NCBI RefSeq assembly: GCF_014779665.1 | Contig: NZ_JACXYY010000001.1 | Location: 248,001 to 312,000, forward strand | Source of the DNA: Nocardioides hwasunensis | GTDB lineage: Bacteria > Actinomycetota > Actinomycetes > Propionibacteriales > Nocardioidaceae | Length of the DNA stretch: 64,000 bases | Reading direction: 5' to 3' | Shown here: one piece after another, positions 26,229 through 35,687 of the stretch | Layout of the letters: every line of letters begins with the position of its first letter | How positions within the stretch are numbered: the first letter of the stretch is position 1 | Notes under the pieces: model-generated | The model's input: the letters and a program-made list of their open reading frames with translations, nothing else | Told to the model about the DNA's origin: nothing | The model's database searches: none | Position numbers and translations under genes: made by a program

Positions 26229-28436
26229 ATGGTCGCGATCACCCCGGAGAGCCCGATCGGAGCTGTCTTCGGCACCCACCACAAGAAGCGCAAGCTCGCC
26301 GAGGAGGGCCTCGGGCTCGCCACGGTCGGCGACCTGCTGCGCCACTTCCCACGCCGCTACGTCGCCGCCAGCGAGCTGTCCGAGGTCGCCACGCCCGTCG
26401 TCGGCGAGCAGCTGACGATCATCGGGGAGGTCCGCTCGTGCGACAGCGCGTCCTTCTTCAGCGGCAACCGCCGCCAGTTCCGTACGACGGTGCGGCTGCG
26501 CACCGACGGCCCCGACTTCTCCGTCACCCTGTTCAGCCCCTACCAGGGCCAGGCCGACCGGCACGAGGCCGAGTTCCGTCCCGGCAGCCGGGCGATCTTC
26601 ACCGGCAAGGCGAAGCAGTTCCGCGGCTCCTGGCAGCTCGAGCAGCCGCACGGCTTCGCGATGGACGGCCCCGAGGCCGCGACGCTGAGCAAGCTGATGC
26701 CGGTCTACCCGCTCACCGCCAAGCTCTACACCTGGGACCTCCAGAAGGTCGTCACGACCGCGCTCGACCTGGTGACCGGCGTGCCCGACGTCTTCACCCC
26801 CGAGCTGCGCGAGCGGTTCGACCTGCTGGGCATCATGCAGGCGCTCCGCTGGATCCACGCCCCCGACGAGTGGGGCCAGCTCGGCGCGGCCCAGAAGAGG
26901 TTCCGGTTCGAGGAGGCGCTCGTCCTCCAGCTCGTGCTGGCCCGGCGTCGCGCGGCACACCGCGCCCAGGGTGCCCGGTCGCGGGCGGGCCGTCCCGACG
27001 GCGTGCTGACGGCCTTCGACGCGCGGTTGCCCTTCGAGCTGACGGGCGGCCAGCGCGAGATCGGTGACCTCGTCGCGGACGAGCTGGCCCGCGACCATCC
27101 GATGAACCGGCTCCTCCAGGGCGAGGTCGGCTCCGGCAAGACGCTCGTCGCGCTGCGGGCGATGCTCCAGGTCGTCGACTCCGGGGGGCAGGCCGCGCTG
27201 CTCGCGCCCACCGAGGTGCTCGCCCAGCAGCACCATCGATCGATCTCGGCCCTGCTCGGCGACCTCGCCCAGGGCGGCATGCTGGGAGGGGCGGCGGATG
27301 CCACGACGGTCGTCCTGCTCACCGGCTCGATGGGCAGGGCCGCCCGGCAGGAGGCGATGCTGCGGATCGTCACCGGCGAGGCCGGCATCGTGATCGGCAC
27401 CCACGCACTCCTCGAGGACCGCGTCGAGTTCGCCGACCTCGGGTTCGTCGTGGTCGACGAGCAGCACCGCTTCGGCGTGGAGCAGCGTGCGGCCCTGACC
27501 GACAAGGCCGGCACGCCGCCCCACGTGCTGGTGATGACCGCGACCCCGATCCCGCGCACCGTCGCGATGACCGTCTTCGGCGACCTCGAGACGTCCGTCC
27601 TGGCTGAGCTGCCTGCCGGCCGGGCACCGATCCAGACCAACGTGGTGCCACTGGCCGAGCAGCCCGCCTGGATCGAGCGTGTCTGGCAGCGGGTCCGCGA
27701 GGAGGTCGAGAAGGGCCACCAGGTCTACGTCGTCTGCCCGCGCATCTCCGGGGACAACGCCGAGGAGGGGGAGAGCGACCAGGTGGACCTCGACGACGAG
27801 GGCAAGGAGGTCGCCCCGAAGCGGTCGCTCGCCGCGGTCGAGGAGGTCCGCGAGGAGCTGGCCGCCGGCCCGCTCGCGGGCCTGCGGACCGCCGTCCTCC
27901 ACGGCCGGCTGGCTCCCGACGACAAGGACCGCACCATGCGCGCCTTCGCCGACGGTGACGTCGACGTCCTCGTCTCCACGACGGTGATCGAGGTCGGCGT
28001 CGACGTGCACAACGCCACGACGATGGTGCTGCTGGACGCCGACCGGTTCGGCGTCTCCCAGCTCCACCAGCTGCGCGGCCGCGTCGGACGAGGGGGACTG
28101 CCGGGGCTGTGCCTGCTGGTCTCGCACGCCGAGGTCGGCTCGCCCGCGCGCGAGCGCCTCGACGCCGTCGCGTCCACGACCGACGGCTTCGAGCTCAGCC
28201 GCGTCGACCTCGAGCAGCGGCGAGAGGGCGACGTGCTGGGCGCGAACCAGTCGGGCTTCCGGTCCAGCCTGGTGTCGCTGCGGGTGCTGCGCGACGAGAA
28301 GACCATCGTCCGTGCCCGCGAGGCCGCGGAGGCGCTACTCTCCGAGGACCCTGCGCTCGAGCAGGCGCCCGCCCTGGCCGACGCCGTCGCCGAGGTGGAG
28401 CGCTCCGCGGTGTCGGGGTTCATGGAGAAGGGCTGA
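26229..28436 (+). CDS. recG: ATP-dependent DNA helicase RecG
   Basis: The 735-residue branch-migration helicase rescues stalled forks and processes recombination intermediates. It has an N-terminal wedge/OB domain, Walker A GEVGSGKTLVALRA, the DExH-like box VVDEQHRFGVEQR, MTATPIPRT, and C-terminal helicase motifs STTVIEVGVDVHNA and QLHQLRGRVGRG. The segment after VCPRISGD has an acidic actinobacterial insert. It is followed by rsmD after ten bases. Confidence 0.97.
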   Translation: MVAITPESPIGAVFGTHHKKRKLAEEGLGLATVGDLLRHFPRRYVAASELSEVATPVVGEQLTIIGEVRSCDSASFFSGNRRQFRTTVRLRTDGPDFSVTLFSPYQGQADRHEAEFRPGSRAIFTGKAKQFRGSWQLEQPHGFAMDGPEAATLSKLMPVYPLTAKLYTWDLQKVVTTALDLVTGVPDVFTPELRERFDLLGIMQALRWIHAPDEWGQLGAAQKRFRFEEALVLQLVLARRRAAHRAQGARSRAGRPDGVLTAFDARLPFELTGGQREIGDLVADELARDHPMNRLLQGEVGSGKTLVALRAMLQVVDSGGQAALLAPTEVLAQQHHRSISALLGDLAQGGMLGGAADATTVVLLTGSMGRAARQEAMLRIVTGEAGIVIGTHALLEDRVEFADLGFVVVDEQHRFGVEQRAALTDKAGTPPHVLVMTATPIPRTVAMTVFGDLETSVLAELPAGRAPIQTNVVPLAEQPAWIERVWQRVREEVEKGHQVYVVCPRISGDNAEEGESDQVDLDDEGKEVAPKRSLAAVEEVREELAAGPLAGLRTAVLHGRLAPDDKDRTMRAFADGDVDVLVSTTVIEVGVDVHNATTMVLLDADRFGVSQLHQLRGRVGRGGLPGLCLLVSHAEVGSPARERLDAVASTTDGFELSRVDLEQRREGDVLGANQSGFRSSLVSLRVLRDEKTIVRAREAAEALLSEDPALEQAPALADAVAEVERSAVSGFMEKG

Positions 28437-28446
28437 CCACGGGGAC

Positions 28447-29016
28447 ATGACGCGCATCATCGCGGGCACGGCCGGCGGCCGACGCCTGGAGACGCCCCGC
28501 GGCCAGACGACCCGTCCCACGAGCGACCGCGTGCGCGAGGCACTGTTCTCGGCCATCGAGTCGCGCACGGGCTCGCTCGACGGGCTGCGCTTCCTCGACC
28601 TCTACGCCGGCTCCGGTGCGGTGGGGCTCGAGGCGTGGTCACGGGGTGCCGGCGTCGTGACGATGGTCGAGCAGGACCGACGCACGGCAGCCCTCATCAC
28701 CCGCAACGCCGCGACCCTCGGCTTCTCCCGGGCGCGGGTCATCGCCAACGCGGTCGCCTCCGTGCTCGCCACCCCACCGGCCGCCCCCTACGACATCGTC
28801 TTCTCCGACCCGCCCTACCCGACTCCCGACGAGGACGTCGACGCCGACCTGGCCGCACTGGTCGCCCAGGGCTGGCTCGTCCCCGGCGCCCTCGTCGTCG
28901 TCGAGCGGGCCGTCAAGCGGACCGTCGTCACCTGGCCCGACGGCATCGAGGGGGAGCGGACGAAGCGCTACGGCGAGACCGCGCTTTGGTACGGTCACGC
29001 CACCCCGGCTGCCTGA
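28447..29016 (+). CDS. rsmD: 16S rRNA (guanine966-N2)-methyltransferase
   Basis: The 189-residue enzyme carries the SAM motif FLDLYAGSGAVGLEAWSRGA and the catalytic DPPY motif (SDPPYPTP). It begins MTRIIAGTAGGRRLETP, typical of RsmD. It methylates the 30S subunit. Conserved order recG-rsmD-coaD places it in a housekeeping operon. Confidence 0.96.
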   Translation: MTRIIAGTAGGRRLETPRGQTTRPTSDRVREALFSAIESRTGSLDGLRFLDLYAGSGAVGLEAWSRGAGVVTMVEQDRRTAALITRNAATLGFSRARVIANAVASVLATPPAAPYDIVFSDPPYPTPDEDVDADLAALVAQGWLVPGALVVVERAVKRTVVTWPDGIEGERTKRYGETALWYGHATPAA

Positions 29017-29053
29017 CCTCGGGGCTCGTGCCCCACCCGATCGAAGGAAGGTC

Positions 29054-29545
29054 GTGCCCGTGCGTCGCGCTGTCTGCCCCGGGTCCTTCGACCCGGTGAC
29101 CAACGGCCACCTCGACATCGTCGGGCGGGCCGCCAAGCTGTTCGACGAGGTCGTCGTCGCGATCGGCGTGAACGCGTCGAAGAGCCGGCTCTTCACCCCC
29201 GAGGAGCGCATCGCGATGCTCGAGGAGACCACTGCCGGCATCGCGAACGTCCGGGTCGCGGGCTTCGAGGGCCTCATCGTGGACTTCTGCCGCGAGATCG
29301 ACGCCGTCGCCATCGTCAAGGGTCTGCGTGGTGCCGGTGACTACGAGTACGAGCTCCCGATGGCCCAGATGAACTCCCACCTCACCGACGTCGAGACCGT
29401 GTTCCTGCCCGGAGCCGTCGGCAACGCCTTCGTGTCCTCCAGCCTGATCAAGGAGGTCGCGACCCTCGGTGGCGACGTACGCGGCCTGGTGCCCGACGCC
29501 GTGCTCGAGCAGCTCGTGCGCCGGCTCGCGGAGCGCACCGCCTAG
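29054..29545 (+). CDS. coaD: Phosphopantetheine adenylyltransferase
   Basis: The 163-residue CoaD makes dephospho-CoA from phosphopantetheine and ATP. The nucleotidyltransferase motif CPGSFDPVTNGHLDI is at the N-terminus, KGLRGAGDYEYELPMAQMN binds substrate, and the ISSTxxR-like position is VSSSLIKEV. A GAAGGAAGG site precedes the GTG start; GTG 29060 is an alternative. The next gene starts about 120 bp downstream. Confidence 0.97.
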   Translation: MPVRRAVCPGSFDPVTNGHLDIVGRAAKLFDEVVVAIGVNASKSRLFTPEERIAMLEETTAGIANVRVAGFEGLIVDFCREIDAVAIVKGLRGAGDYEYELPMAQMNSHLTDVETVFLPGAVGNAFVSSSLIKEVATLGGDVRGLVPDAVLEQLVRRLAERTA

Positions 29546-29666
29546 GCTGGCGCGGCAGGTCCAGGGGAGTCGCGTTCCGATCACTCCCGTCACTCGTTTT
29601 GCCCCGGTGGTGGCACGGCGGATACGATTCCGAGGTTGTGTTGGTGTCCAGAAGCAGGAGTTCGAC

Positions 29667-30233
29667 GTGAGCAGCCTGGACCCGAGGGCGCCGCTCGTGC
29701 TCGATACTCGCGAGCTCGGCCGCCGCCCGGGGTCCCAGCGTGAGCTCGAGCTCTCGGTTCCGGCGCCGGCACAGCTAGGTATCGAAGTCCTCTCTGTCCC
29801 CGAGGGATCGCCGGTCGAGCTCGACCTGCGTCTCGAGGCGGTCATGGAGGGCGTGCTGCTCACGGGAACGGCCACGGCCGCGCTCGAGGGGGAGTGCGTG
29901 CGGTGCCTGCAGCCGATCGAGGACGAGATCCACGTGCGGTTGCAGGAGCTGTTCGTCTATCCCGACCAGCACGACAAGGCCACGGAGCACGACGACCGCG
30001 ACCTCGACGACGAGACCAGCCGGCTCGAGGACGACGACCTGCTCGACCTCGAGCCCCTGCTGCGGGACGCGGTGGTGCTCGCACTGCCGTTCCAGCCGCT
30101 GTGCATGGACGAGTGCCCCGGGTTGTGCACCGAGTGTGGTGCCCGGCTCGCGGACGACCCGGACCACGCGCACGATGCACCGATCGACCCCCGCTGGGCG
30201 GGACTCCAGCAGCTGCAGAACCCCACAGACTGA
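29667..30233 (+). CDS. DUF177 / YceD family protein
   Basis: The 188-residue product shows the DUF177 core: [25 protein letters not shown], an acidic linker and a C-terminal zinc-like group [17 protein letters not shown]. YceD proteins are nearly always encoded just before rpmF and are linked to 23S rRNA processing or ribosome assembly. rpmF follows after 50 bp. GTG 29667 sits seven bases after GCAGGAG. Confidence 0.92.
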   Translation: MSSLDPRAPLVLDTRELGRRPGSQRELELSVPAPAQLGIEVLSVPEGSPVELDLRLEAVMEGVLLTGTATAALEGECVRCLQPIEDEIHVRLQELFVYPDQHDKATEHDDRDLDDETSRLEDDDLLDLEPLLRDAVVLALPFQPLCMDECPGLCTECGARLADDPDHAHDAPIDPRWAGLQQLQNPTD

Positions 30234-30283
30234 CCACCTCGCCGGGAGACCCCGGTGGAGCAACGAGCAACAGGAGACACACC

Positions 30284-30469
30284 ATGGCTGTTCCGAAGCG
30301 GAAGATGTCGCGCAGCAACACGCGTCACCGCCGTTCGCAGTGGAAGGCCGTCGCGCCGACCCTGGCGACGTGCGCCAACCCCGCCTGCGGCGCCAAGCAC
30401 CTCCCGCACCGCGCGTGCGGCCAGTGCGGCCAGTACGGCGCCCGCGCCGACCGTCGCCAGGTCCTCTGA
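30284..30469 (+). CDS. rpmF: 50S ribosomal protein bL32, zinc-ribbon form
   Basis: The 61-residue bL32 begins [20 protein letters not shown]. Zinc cysteines appear as CANPAC and CGQCG. It is preceded by ACAGGAGAC. Its TGA stop overlaps a CTG that is the likely start of rnc. Confidence 0.98.
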   Translation: MAVPKRKMSRSNTRHRRSQWKAVAPTLATCANPACGAKHLPHRACGQCGQYGARADRRQVL

Positions 30470-31185
30470 CCACCGACGAGCTCCGCTCGGCGCTCGGTGA
30501 TCCGGTCCTGGATCCCGAGCTGCTCGAGCGCGCGCTGACCCACCGCTCGTTCGCCTACGAGAACGGTCAGATCCCCACCAACGAGCGCCTGGAGTTCCTC
30601 GGGGACTCCGTGCTCGGCGTGGTGGTCACCGAGACCCTCTACCGCACCCACCCGGACTTCTCCGAGGGTCGGCTCGCGAAGCTGCGCGCGGCTGTGGTCA
30701 ACGCCCGCGCTCTGGCCGACGTGGCCCGGCAGATCGGGCTCGGCCAGCACATCATGCTGGGCCGTGGTGAGGAGACCACCGGCGGCCGTGACAAGGCCTC
30801 GATCCTCTCCGACACCGTCGAGGCCGTCATCGGCGCGATCCACCTCAGCGGCGGCATGGACGAGGCCGCGAAGGTCATCCACCGGCTCTTCGACCCGGTG
30901 ATGGAGGCGGCCGCCTCGATGGGCGCCGGCCTCGACTGGAAGACCTCCCTGCAGGAGCTCTCGGCGAACCTCGGCCTCGGCGTCCCGGAGTACCTCATCG
31001 AGGACGACGGTCCCGACCACATGAAGACCTTCGCCGCCCGCGTCCGGGTGGGCGAGCTGGTCCTCGGCAACGGCAGGGGCCGCTCCAAGAAGGAGGCCGA
31101 GCAGGGCGCCGCCGAGACCGCCTACCGCGAGATCAAGGCCGCCCACCCCGCGCCCGACGCGGACCCCGCTGCCGCCGACGCCTGA
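30466..31185 (+). CDS. rnc: Ribonuclease III
   Basis: The roughly 239-residue RNase III processes rRNA and other double-stranded RNA. The catalytic signature [13 protein letters not shown] lies at residues 39-51, with [15 protein letters not shown] later, and a dsRBD covers the C-terminal 75 residues. The conserved N-terminal helix ([12 protein letters not shown]) must be included, so the start lies near the end of rpmF. The only codon that fits a coupled junction is CTG 30466, in CTGA with the rpmF stop. GTG 30424, inside rpmF, is the alternative and would add an Arg/Pro-rich stretch. Confidence 0.93.
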   Translation: MTTDELRSALGDPVLDPELLERALTHRSFAYENGQIPTNERLEFLGDSVLGVVVTETLYRTHPDFSEGRLAKLRAAVVNARALADVARQIGLGQHIMLGRGEETTGGRDKASILSDTVEAVIGAIHLSGGMDEAAKVIHRLFDPVMEAAASMGAGLDWKTSLQELSANLGLGVPEYLIEDDGPDHMKTFAARVRVGELVLGNGRGRSKKEAEQGAAETAYREIKAAHPAPDADPAAADA

Positions 31186-31200
31186 GACGTCTGAGCATCC

Positions 31201-32109
31201 GTGCCCGAGCTCCCCGAGGTCGAGGTCGTCCGAGCGGGCCTCGAGCGCCATGTCGTCGGCAGCACGATCGAGGCCGTCGAGGTGCTCCACCCACGACCCG
31301 TACGCCGCGACCACCGCGGGCCGTCCGGCTTCACCGCCGCGCTGGTCGGCCAGCGCATCGACGCGGTCCGACGGCGCGGCAAGTACTTCTGGCTGGCTCT
31401 CGCACGCCTGCCCGGGCACGACGACGGGGACGCCCTGCTCGGCCACCTCGGCATGAGCGGGCAGATGCTCCTCCACGAGCCCGGCGCCCCGGACGAGCGA
31501 CACCTGCGGGTCCGCTTCGTCCTCGTGACCCCGCAGGCGCACCGGCTCGAGATGCGGTTCGCCGACCAGCGGATGTTCGGCGGCCTCGTCGTCTCGGCGG
31601 GTGGTGCGGAGCTCCCCACCGAGATCGTGCACATCGCGCGCGACCCGATCGACCCGGCGTTCGACGACCGGGAGTTCGTGCGGCGCGCCCGCCGCCGTAC
31701 GTCCGGCATCAAGCGACTGCTGCTCGACCAGGGCCTGATCTCCGGCGTGGGCAACATCTATGCCGACGAGGCGCTGTGGCGGGCGAAGCTGCACGGCGAG
31801 CGACCGGGGGACCGGCTCACCGGCCCCGTGCTGCGCGAGCTGCTGGCGCACGTGCGCGCGGTGATGGGAGAGGCGCTGGCGCAGGGCGGGACGTCGTTCG
31901 ACGCCCTCTACGTCAACGTCAACGGCGAGTCCGGCTACTTCGACCGCTCGCTCGACGCCTACGGCCAGGAGGGCCGGCCCTGCCGACGCTGCGGCACCCC
32001 GATCCGGCGGGTGGCGTTCATGAACCGTTCGTCCTACTTCTGCCCACGGTGCCAGCGCCCGCCACGGCGGACGGTGCAGCATCGACGCGGCGGACCCCCG
32101 CCACGTTGA
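31201..32109 (+). CDS. mutM: Formamidopyrimidine-DNA glycosylase
   Basis: The 302-residue Fpg excises oxidised purines. It begins with the catalytic PELPEVE sequence (Pro2, Glu3 nucleophile and acid). The conserved lysine lies in RRRGKYFWL, and the zinc finger uses CRRC and CPRC near the C-terminus, here followed by an Arg-rich tail. Order rnc-mutM-smc is conserved in actinobacteria, but several genes are inserted before smc here. Confidence 0.97.
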   Translation: MPELPEVEVVRAGLERHVVGSTIEAVEVLHPRPVRRDHRGPSGFTAALVGQRIDAVRRRGKYFWLALARLPGHDDGDALLGHLGMSGQMLLHEPGAPDERHLRVRFVLVTPQAHRLEMRFADQRMFGGLVVSAGGAELPTEIVHIARDPIDPAFDDREFVRRARRRTSGIKRLLLDQGLISGVGNIYADEALWRAKLHGERPGDRLTGPVLRELLAHVRAVMGEALAQGGTSFDALYVNVNGESGYFDRSLDAYGQEGRPCRRCGTPIRRVAFMNRSSYFCPRCQRPPRRTVQHRRGGPPPR

Positions 32110-32141
32110 CCCGTCGCCGTCGCGGTGGGACTCTTGTAGAC

Positions 32142-32156
32142 GGCCGCTTCGCGGCC
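32142..32156. terminator. Small hairpin after mutM
   Basis: A 6-bp stem (GGCCGC / GCGGCC) with a TTC loop lies 33 bases after mutM and 39 before the next start. It may end the rpmF-rnc-mutM transcript, but it is short. Confidence 0.3.
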
Positions 32157-32194
32157 ACCGCCCTGCCACCTGATGGACATCCGAAAGGCGCCCC

Positions 32195-32389
32195 ATGGCC
32201 AAGGCTCTGATGGGTCATGTGACCAACGAGCTGCGTACGACCCCCGCCCTGTCGGTGGAGAACCGGCGGCTTCGTCGCCGCGTCGAGGACCTCGAGACGA
32301 TGGTCCTGCGGCTCCAGGCCGACAACGACCGGCTCGAGGCGGCCGCCCGCGACCGTGCGCGCGCCGCCGAGGACCTCCAGCCCGCCTGA
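32195..32389 (+). CDS. Small coiled-coil protein, unknown
   Basis: The 64-residue product has a heptad-like helix: VENRRLRRRVEDLETMVLRLQADNDRLEAAARDRARAAEDL. It begins MAKALMGHVTNELRTTP. The ATG is preceded by GAAAGGCGCC. I do not recognise the family; a short coiled-coil dimer is the only structural prediction. It lies between mutM and an MFS exporter, both on the same strand. Confidence 0.7.
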   Translation: MAKALMGHVTNELRTTPALSVENRRLRRRVEDLETMVLRLQADNDRLEAAARDRARAAEDLQPA

Positions 32390-32454
32390 CCGAGCGACCC
32401 CGCCTCCGCAATGACGTGCGACGTCGGCCGCCGCCGTCGTAGGCTGACGACCTT

Positions 32455-33759
32455 GTGAGCCGAATCGTCGAGACCGTCTTCCCGGCGCGACTCGGCACCG
32501 GGTTCCGCTGGCTCGTCGGCTCGTCCTGGACGACCAACCTGGGTGACGGCATCCTCATCGCCGCGGGACCGCTGCTGGTGGCCTCGCAGACCCGCAACCC
32601 GATCCTGGTCTCGGGTGCGATGCTGGCCCTGACCACGCCCTGGCTGCTCTTCGGGCTGCTGGCCGGTGCCTTGGCCGACCGCCTCGACCGGCGCAAGGTG
32701 ATCATGGCGGCCAACGCGGTGCGCGGCGCGGTCCTCGCCGCGATGTGCGCCGTCATCGTCACCGGGCAGGTCAACATCGCCCTGGTCCTGGTGGCCATGG
32801 TGCTCCTCGGCACGGCGGAGACGTTCGTGGACGCCACCTCCGGCACGCTCACGCCGATGCTGGTCGACAAGCGCGACCTCGGCATCGCCAACTCCCGACT
32901 GATGGCCGGGATGATCACCGGCAACCAGCTCGTCGGACCGGCAGTCGGCGCCCTGCTGTTCTCGATGGGGATGGTCGTGCCGTTCGCGCTCACGGTCGTC
33001 TGCATCGCCGTCGGGGTGGCGCTGGTCTCGCGGATCGGCACCGCGCCGGGAGCGGTCCGCGGCGAGGTCGACACGCACATCCGCAAAGACATCGCCGAGG
33101 GCGTGCGCTGGCTGATGGGCAACCCGCCGGTCCGCACGCTCGCGTTCATCATCGTCGTCTTCAACGTCACCTGGGCCGCACCGTGGGCGGTGCTCGTGCT
33201 GTGGGCGCTGGAGCGGGTCGGCATCGGCGAGGCCGGGTTCGGCCTCCTGACGACGGCGTCCGCCCTGGGCGGCCTGCTGGCGACCTTCTCCTACGGCTGG
33301 CTGGAGAGGACGGTGCCGCTGGCCACGCTCATGCGAGCAGTGCTGCTGGCGGAGGTCCTCTTCCACCTGGCCATGGCGTTCACCACCTCGCCGTGGTCGG
33401 CGTACCCGCTGATGTTCTTCTTCGGCGCCTACGCGTTCGTGTGGGGGACGCTGTCGATGGCCGTGCGCCAGCGCGCCGTGCCCCGCGAGCTGCAGGGGCG
33501 GGTCGGATCGGTCTACATGATCTGCGTGATGGGCGGGATGCTCGTCGGCTCGCTGCTCGGCGGGGTGATCGCACACTTCTGGGGGCTCACCGCACCGTGG
33601 TGGTTCGCGTTCTTCGGTGCGGGCCTGACGCTGGCACTGGTGTGGCGCTCGCTCGGCCACATCGCGCACGCCGACGAGCAGGCCGTGGAGGAGCACGCCG
33701 CCGAGGCGGAGGTCGCCGACCACCAGACCGACGGGCACGGGTCGTCCGCAGGCGCGTGA
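32455..33759 (+). CDS. MFS exporter, EntS/MFS_3 type
   Basis: The 434-residue transporter has about twelve membrane helices. It starts FRWLVGSSWTTNLGDGILIAAGPLLVASQTRNP, the MFS_3 N-terminus, with the loop motif GLLAGALADRLDRRKVI after TM2. The acidic C-terminal tail EEHAAEAEVADHQTDGH is cytoplasmic. Relatives export siderophores or drugs, so the substrate is open. Its stop overlaps a possible GTG start of the following FAD gene (33756). Confidence 0.9.
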   Translation: MSRIVETVFPARLGTGFRWLVGSSWTTNLGDGILIAAGPLLVASQTRNPILVSGAMLALTTPWLLFGLLAGALADRLDRRKVIMAANAVRGAVLAAMCAVIVTGQVNIALVLVAMVLLGTAETFVDATSGTLTPMLVDKRDLGIANSRLMAGMITGNQLVGPAVGALLFSMGMVVPFALTVVCIAVGVALVSRIGTAPGAVRGEVDTHIRKDIAEGVRWLMGNPPVRTLAFIIVVFNVTWAAPWAVLVLWALERVGIGEAGFGLLTTASALGGLLATFSYGWLERTVPLATLMRAVLLAEVLFHLAMAFTTSPWSAYPLMFFFGAYAFVWGTLSMAVRQRAVPRELQGRVGSVYMICVMGGMLVGSLLGGVIAHFWGLTAPWWFAFFGAGLTLALVWRSLGHIAHADEQAVEEHAAEAEVADHQTDGHGSSAGA

Positions 33760-33797
33760 CCTCCCCGGCCTCGTCCGTCGAGTGGTTCGATGGGCGG

Positions 33798-35159
33798 ATG
33801 GAGATCCTCGCCGAGCTCGTGGAGTCCCTGCCGCACGGGGTGGTCGCGACCGATCCGGCCACCGTCGACAACTACCGGTTCGACTGGTCCCGCGACGCGG
33901 GAGCCGGGACGCCCGTCGCGGTCGTCCGCGCGGAGGACGCCGGCCAGGTCCAGGCCGCCGTCCGCTGGGCCGCTCGCCACGGGATCCCGGTCGTCCCGCG
34001 GGGGGCCGGCTCTGGACTGTCCGGCGGCGCGAGCGCGGTCGACGGAGGCATCGTGCTGAGCCTCGAGCGGATGCGCGCCATCGAGATCGACGCCGACTGC
34101 CAGGTGGCCGTGGTCGAGCCGGGCGCCTTCAACGCCGAGGTCAAGGCCGCCTCGCGCGAGCACGGCCTGTGGTACCCGCCCGACCCGTCCTCCTACGAGA
34201 TCTGCTCGATCGGGGGCAACGTCGCCACCAACGCCGGTGGTCTCTGCTGCGTGAAGTACGGCGTGACCACCGACTACGTCCTCGGGCTCGACGTGGTGCT
34301 CGCCGACGGCACCCTGGTGACCCTCGGCGGCAAGCGGATCAAGGACGTCGCCGGCCTCTCGCTCCTCAAGCTGTTCGTCGGCTCCGAGGGCACGCTCGGG
34401 ATCGTCACCCGAGCGGTCCTGCGGCTGGTGCCGCTGCCCCTGCCGCCGGCGACGCTGGTCGCGTCCTTCGCCTCGGTCGCGGACGCGGCGCGGGCCGTGG
34501 TCGACGTACGCCGCACGCTGCGGCCCTCGATGATGGAGCTGATGGACCAGGCGTCGATCAACGCGGTCGAGGACTTCTCCCCGCGGGGGCTCGACCGGAC
34601 CGCCGGTGCGCTGCTGGTCGTGCAGTCGGACGCCCCGGGTGACGCCCGCTCGGCGGAGATCGCCGTCGTCGAGGCCGCCTGCCTCTCGGCGGGTGCCGCC
34701 GAGGTGGTGGTGACCGACGACCCCGACGAGGGGGAGATGTTCGTCCAGGCGCGTCGGCTGGCCTTCCCGGCCGTCGAGGCGCGCGGCGCGCTCCTGCTCG
34801 AGGACGTCGGTGCTCCGGTGCCGCTGCTGCCCGAGCTGCTCGCCGCGGTCGCCGCGATCGCCGTCGAGCACCGGATCGAGATCCCGACCGTGGCGCACGC
34901 CGGCGACGGCAACACCCACCCGATCATCGTCTACGACGCCGCCGACCCCGACTCCGAGCGTCGCGCCCGTGCCGCCTTCGACGACATCCTCAGCGCCGCG
35001 ATCGCACTCGGCGGGACGATCACCGGCGAGCACGGAGTGGGCCGCACCAAGAAGGCCGCCCTGCCTGCCCAGCTCGGCGAGGACGTCATGGCGCTCAGCC
35101 GACTGGTCAAGGACGCCCTCGACCCGGGCGGGATCCTCAACCCGGGCGCGGTCCTGTGA
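33798..35159 (+). CDS. FAD-linked oxidase, glycolate/D-lactate oxidase GlcD-like
   Basis: The roughly 453-residue FAD-binding type 4 oxidase contains VPRGAGSGLSGGASAVDGGI and PDPSSYEICSIGGNVATNAGG, the PP-loop region of GlcD/DLD proteins. The C-terminal half has AHAGDGNTHPIIVYD and EHGVGRTKK. It should oxidise a 2-hydroxyacid such as glycolate or D-lactate. No GlcE or GlcF subunit is encoded. ATG 33798 is the preferred start; GTG 33756 overlapping the MFS stop is possible. Its stop overlaps the next gene. Confidence 0.9.
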   Translation: MEILAELVESLPHGVVATDPATVDNYRFDWSRDAGAGTPVAVVRAEDAGQVQAAVRWAARHGIPVVPRGAGSGLSGGASAVDGGIVLSLERMRAIEIDADCQVAVVEPGAFNAEVKAASREHGLWYPPDPSSYEICSIGGNVATNAGGLCCVKYGVTTDYVLGLDVVLADGTLVTLGGKRIKDVAGLSLLKLFVGSEGTLGIVTRAVLRLVPLPLPPATLVASFASVADAARAVVDVRRTLRPSMMELMDQASINAVEDFSPRGLDRTAGALLVVQSDAPGDARSAEIAVVEAACLSAGAAEVVVTDDPDEGEMFVQARRLAFPAVEARGALLLEDVGAPVPLLPELLAAVAAIAVEHRIEIPTVAHAGDGNTHPIIVYDAADPDSERRARAAFDDILSAAIALGGTITGEHGVGRTKKAALPAQLGEDVMALSRLVKDALDPGGILNPGAVL

Positions 35160-35647
35160 CGCGGCATGATCCTGACCGGCTCGCGGACGAGCGCGGCGCG
35201 CTGACCCAGCACCTCGCCTACCAGCGCGCGACCCTGCTGATGAAGCTCGAGGGCCTCGACGACCAGGAGCTCCGGCGCGCGATGACCGCGTCCGGCCTCA
35301 GCCTGCTCGGCCTGGTCCGCCACCTCACGGTGACCGAGCACGGCTGGTTCCTCAGCATCTTCGGTGGCACACCGGACCCCTATGCGCACCTCGACGAGCA
35401 GCCGGATGCGGAGTTCCGGGTCGGTGACGACGAGCGGACGGCGGAGGTGCTCGACCTGTACCGCCAGACGTGCGCGCGGGCGGACGAGGTGGTCGCCGGC
35501 GGCGAGCTCGACGACGTCGTCACCACGCCCTGGGGGGCCGAGGTCAACCTGCGTGCCATCCTGACCCACATGGTCCAGGAGACGGCGCGGCACAACGGCC
35601 ACGCCGACCTCATGAGGGAAGCCATCGATGGCGTCACGGGCTCGTGA
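35156..35647 (+). CDS. DinB / DUF664 family protein
   Basis: The 163-residue DinB-fold four-helix protein has histidines placed to bind a metal: LGLVRHLTVTEHGWF and the late MVQETARHNGHADLMREAIDG. It is linked to mycothiol chemistry in actinobacteria or has unknown activity. The GTG overlaps the stop of the FAD oxidase gene (GTGA), so it is coupled to it. The aminotransferase gene follows after 40 bp. Confidence 0.87.
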   Translation: MTRHDPDRLADERGALTQHLAYQRATLLMKLEGLDDQELRRAMTASGLSLLGLVRHLTVTEHGWFLSIFGGTPDPYAHLDEQPDAEFRVGDDERTAEVLDLYRQTCARADEVVAGGELDDVVTTPWGAEVNLRAILTHMVQETARHNGHADLMREAIDGVTGS

Positions 35648-35687
35648 CCGTCATCGTGTGCCACCCCTCCCGACACAGGAGAACCGC

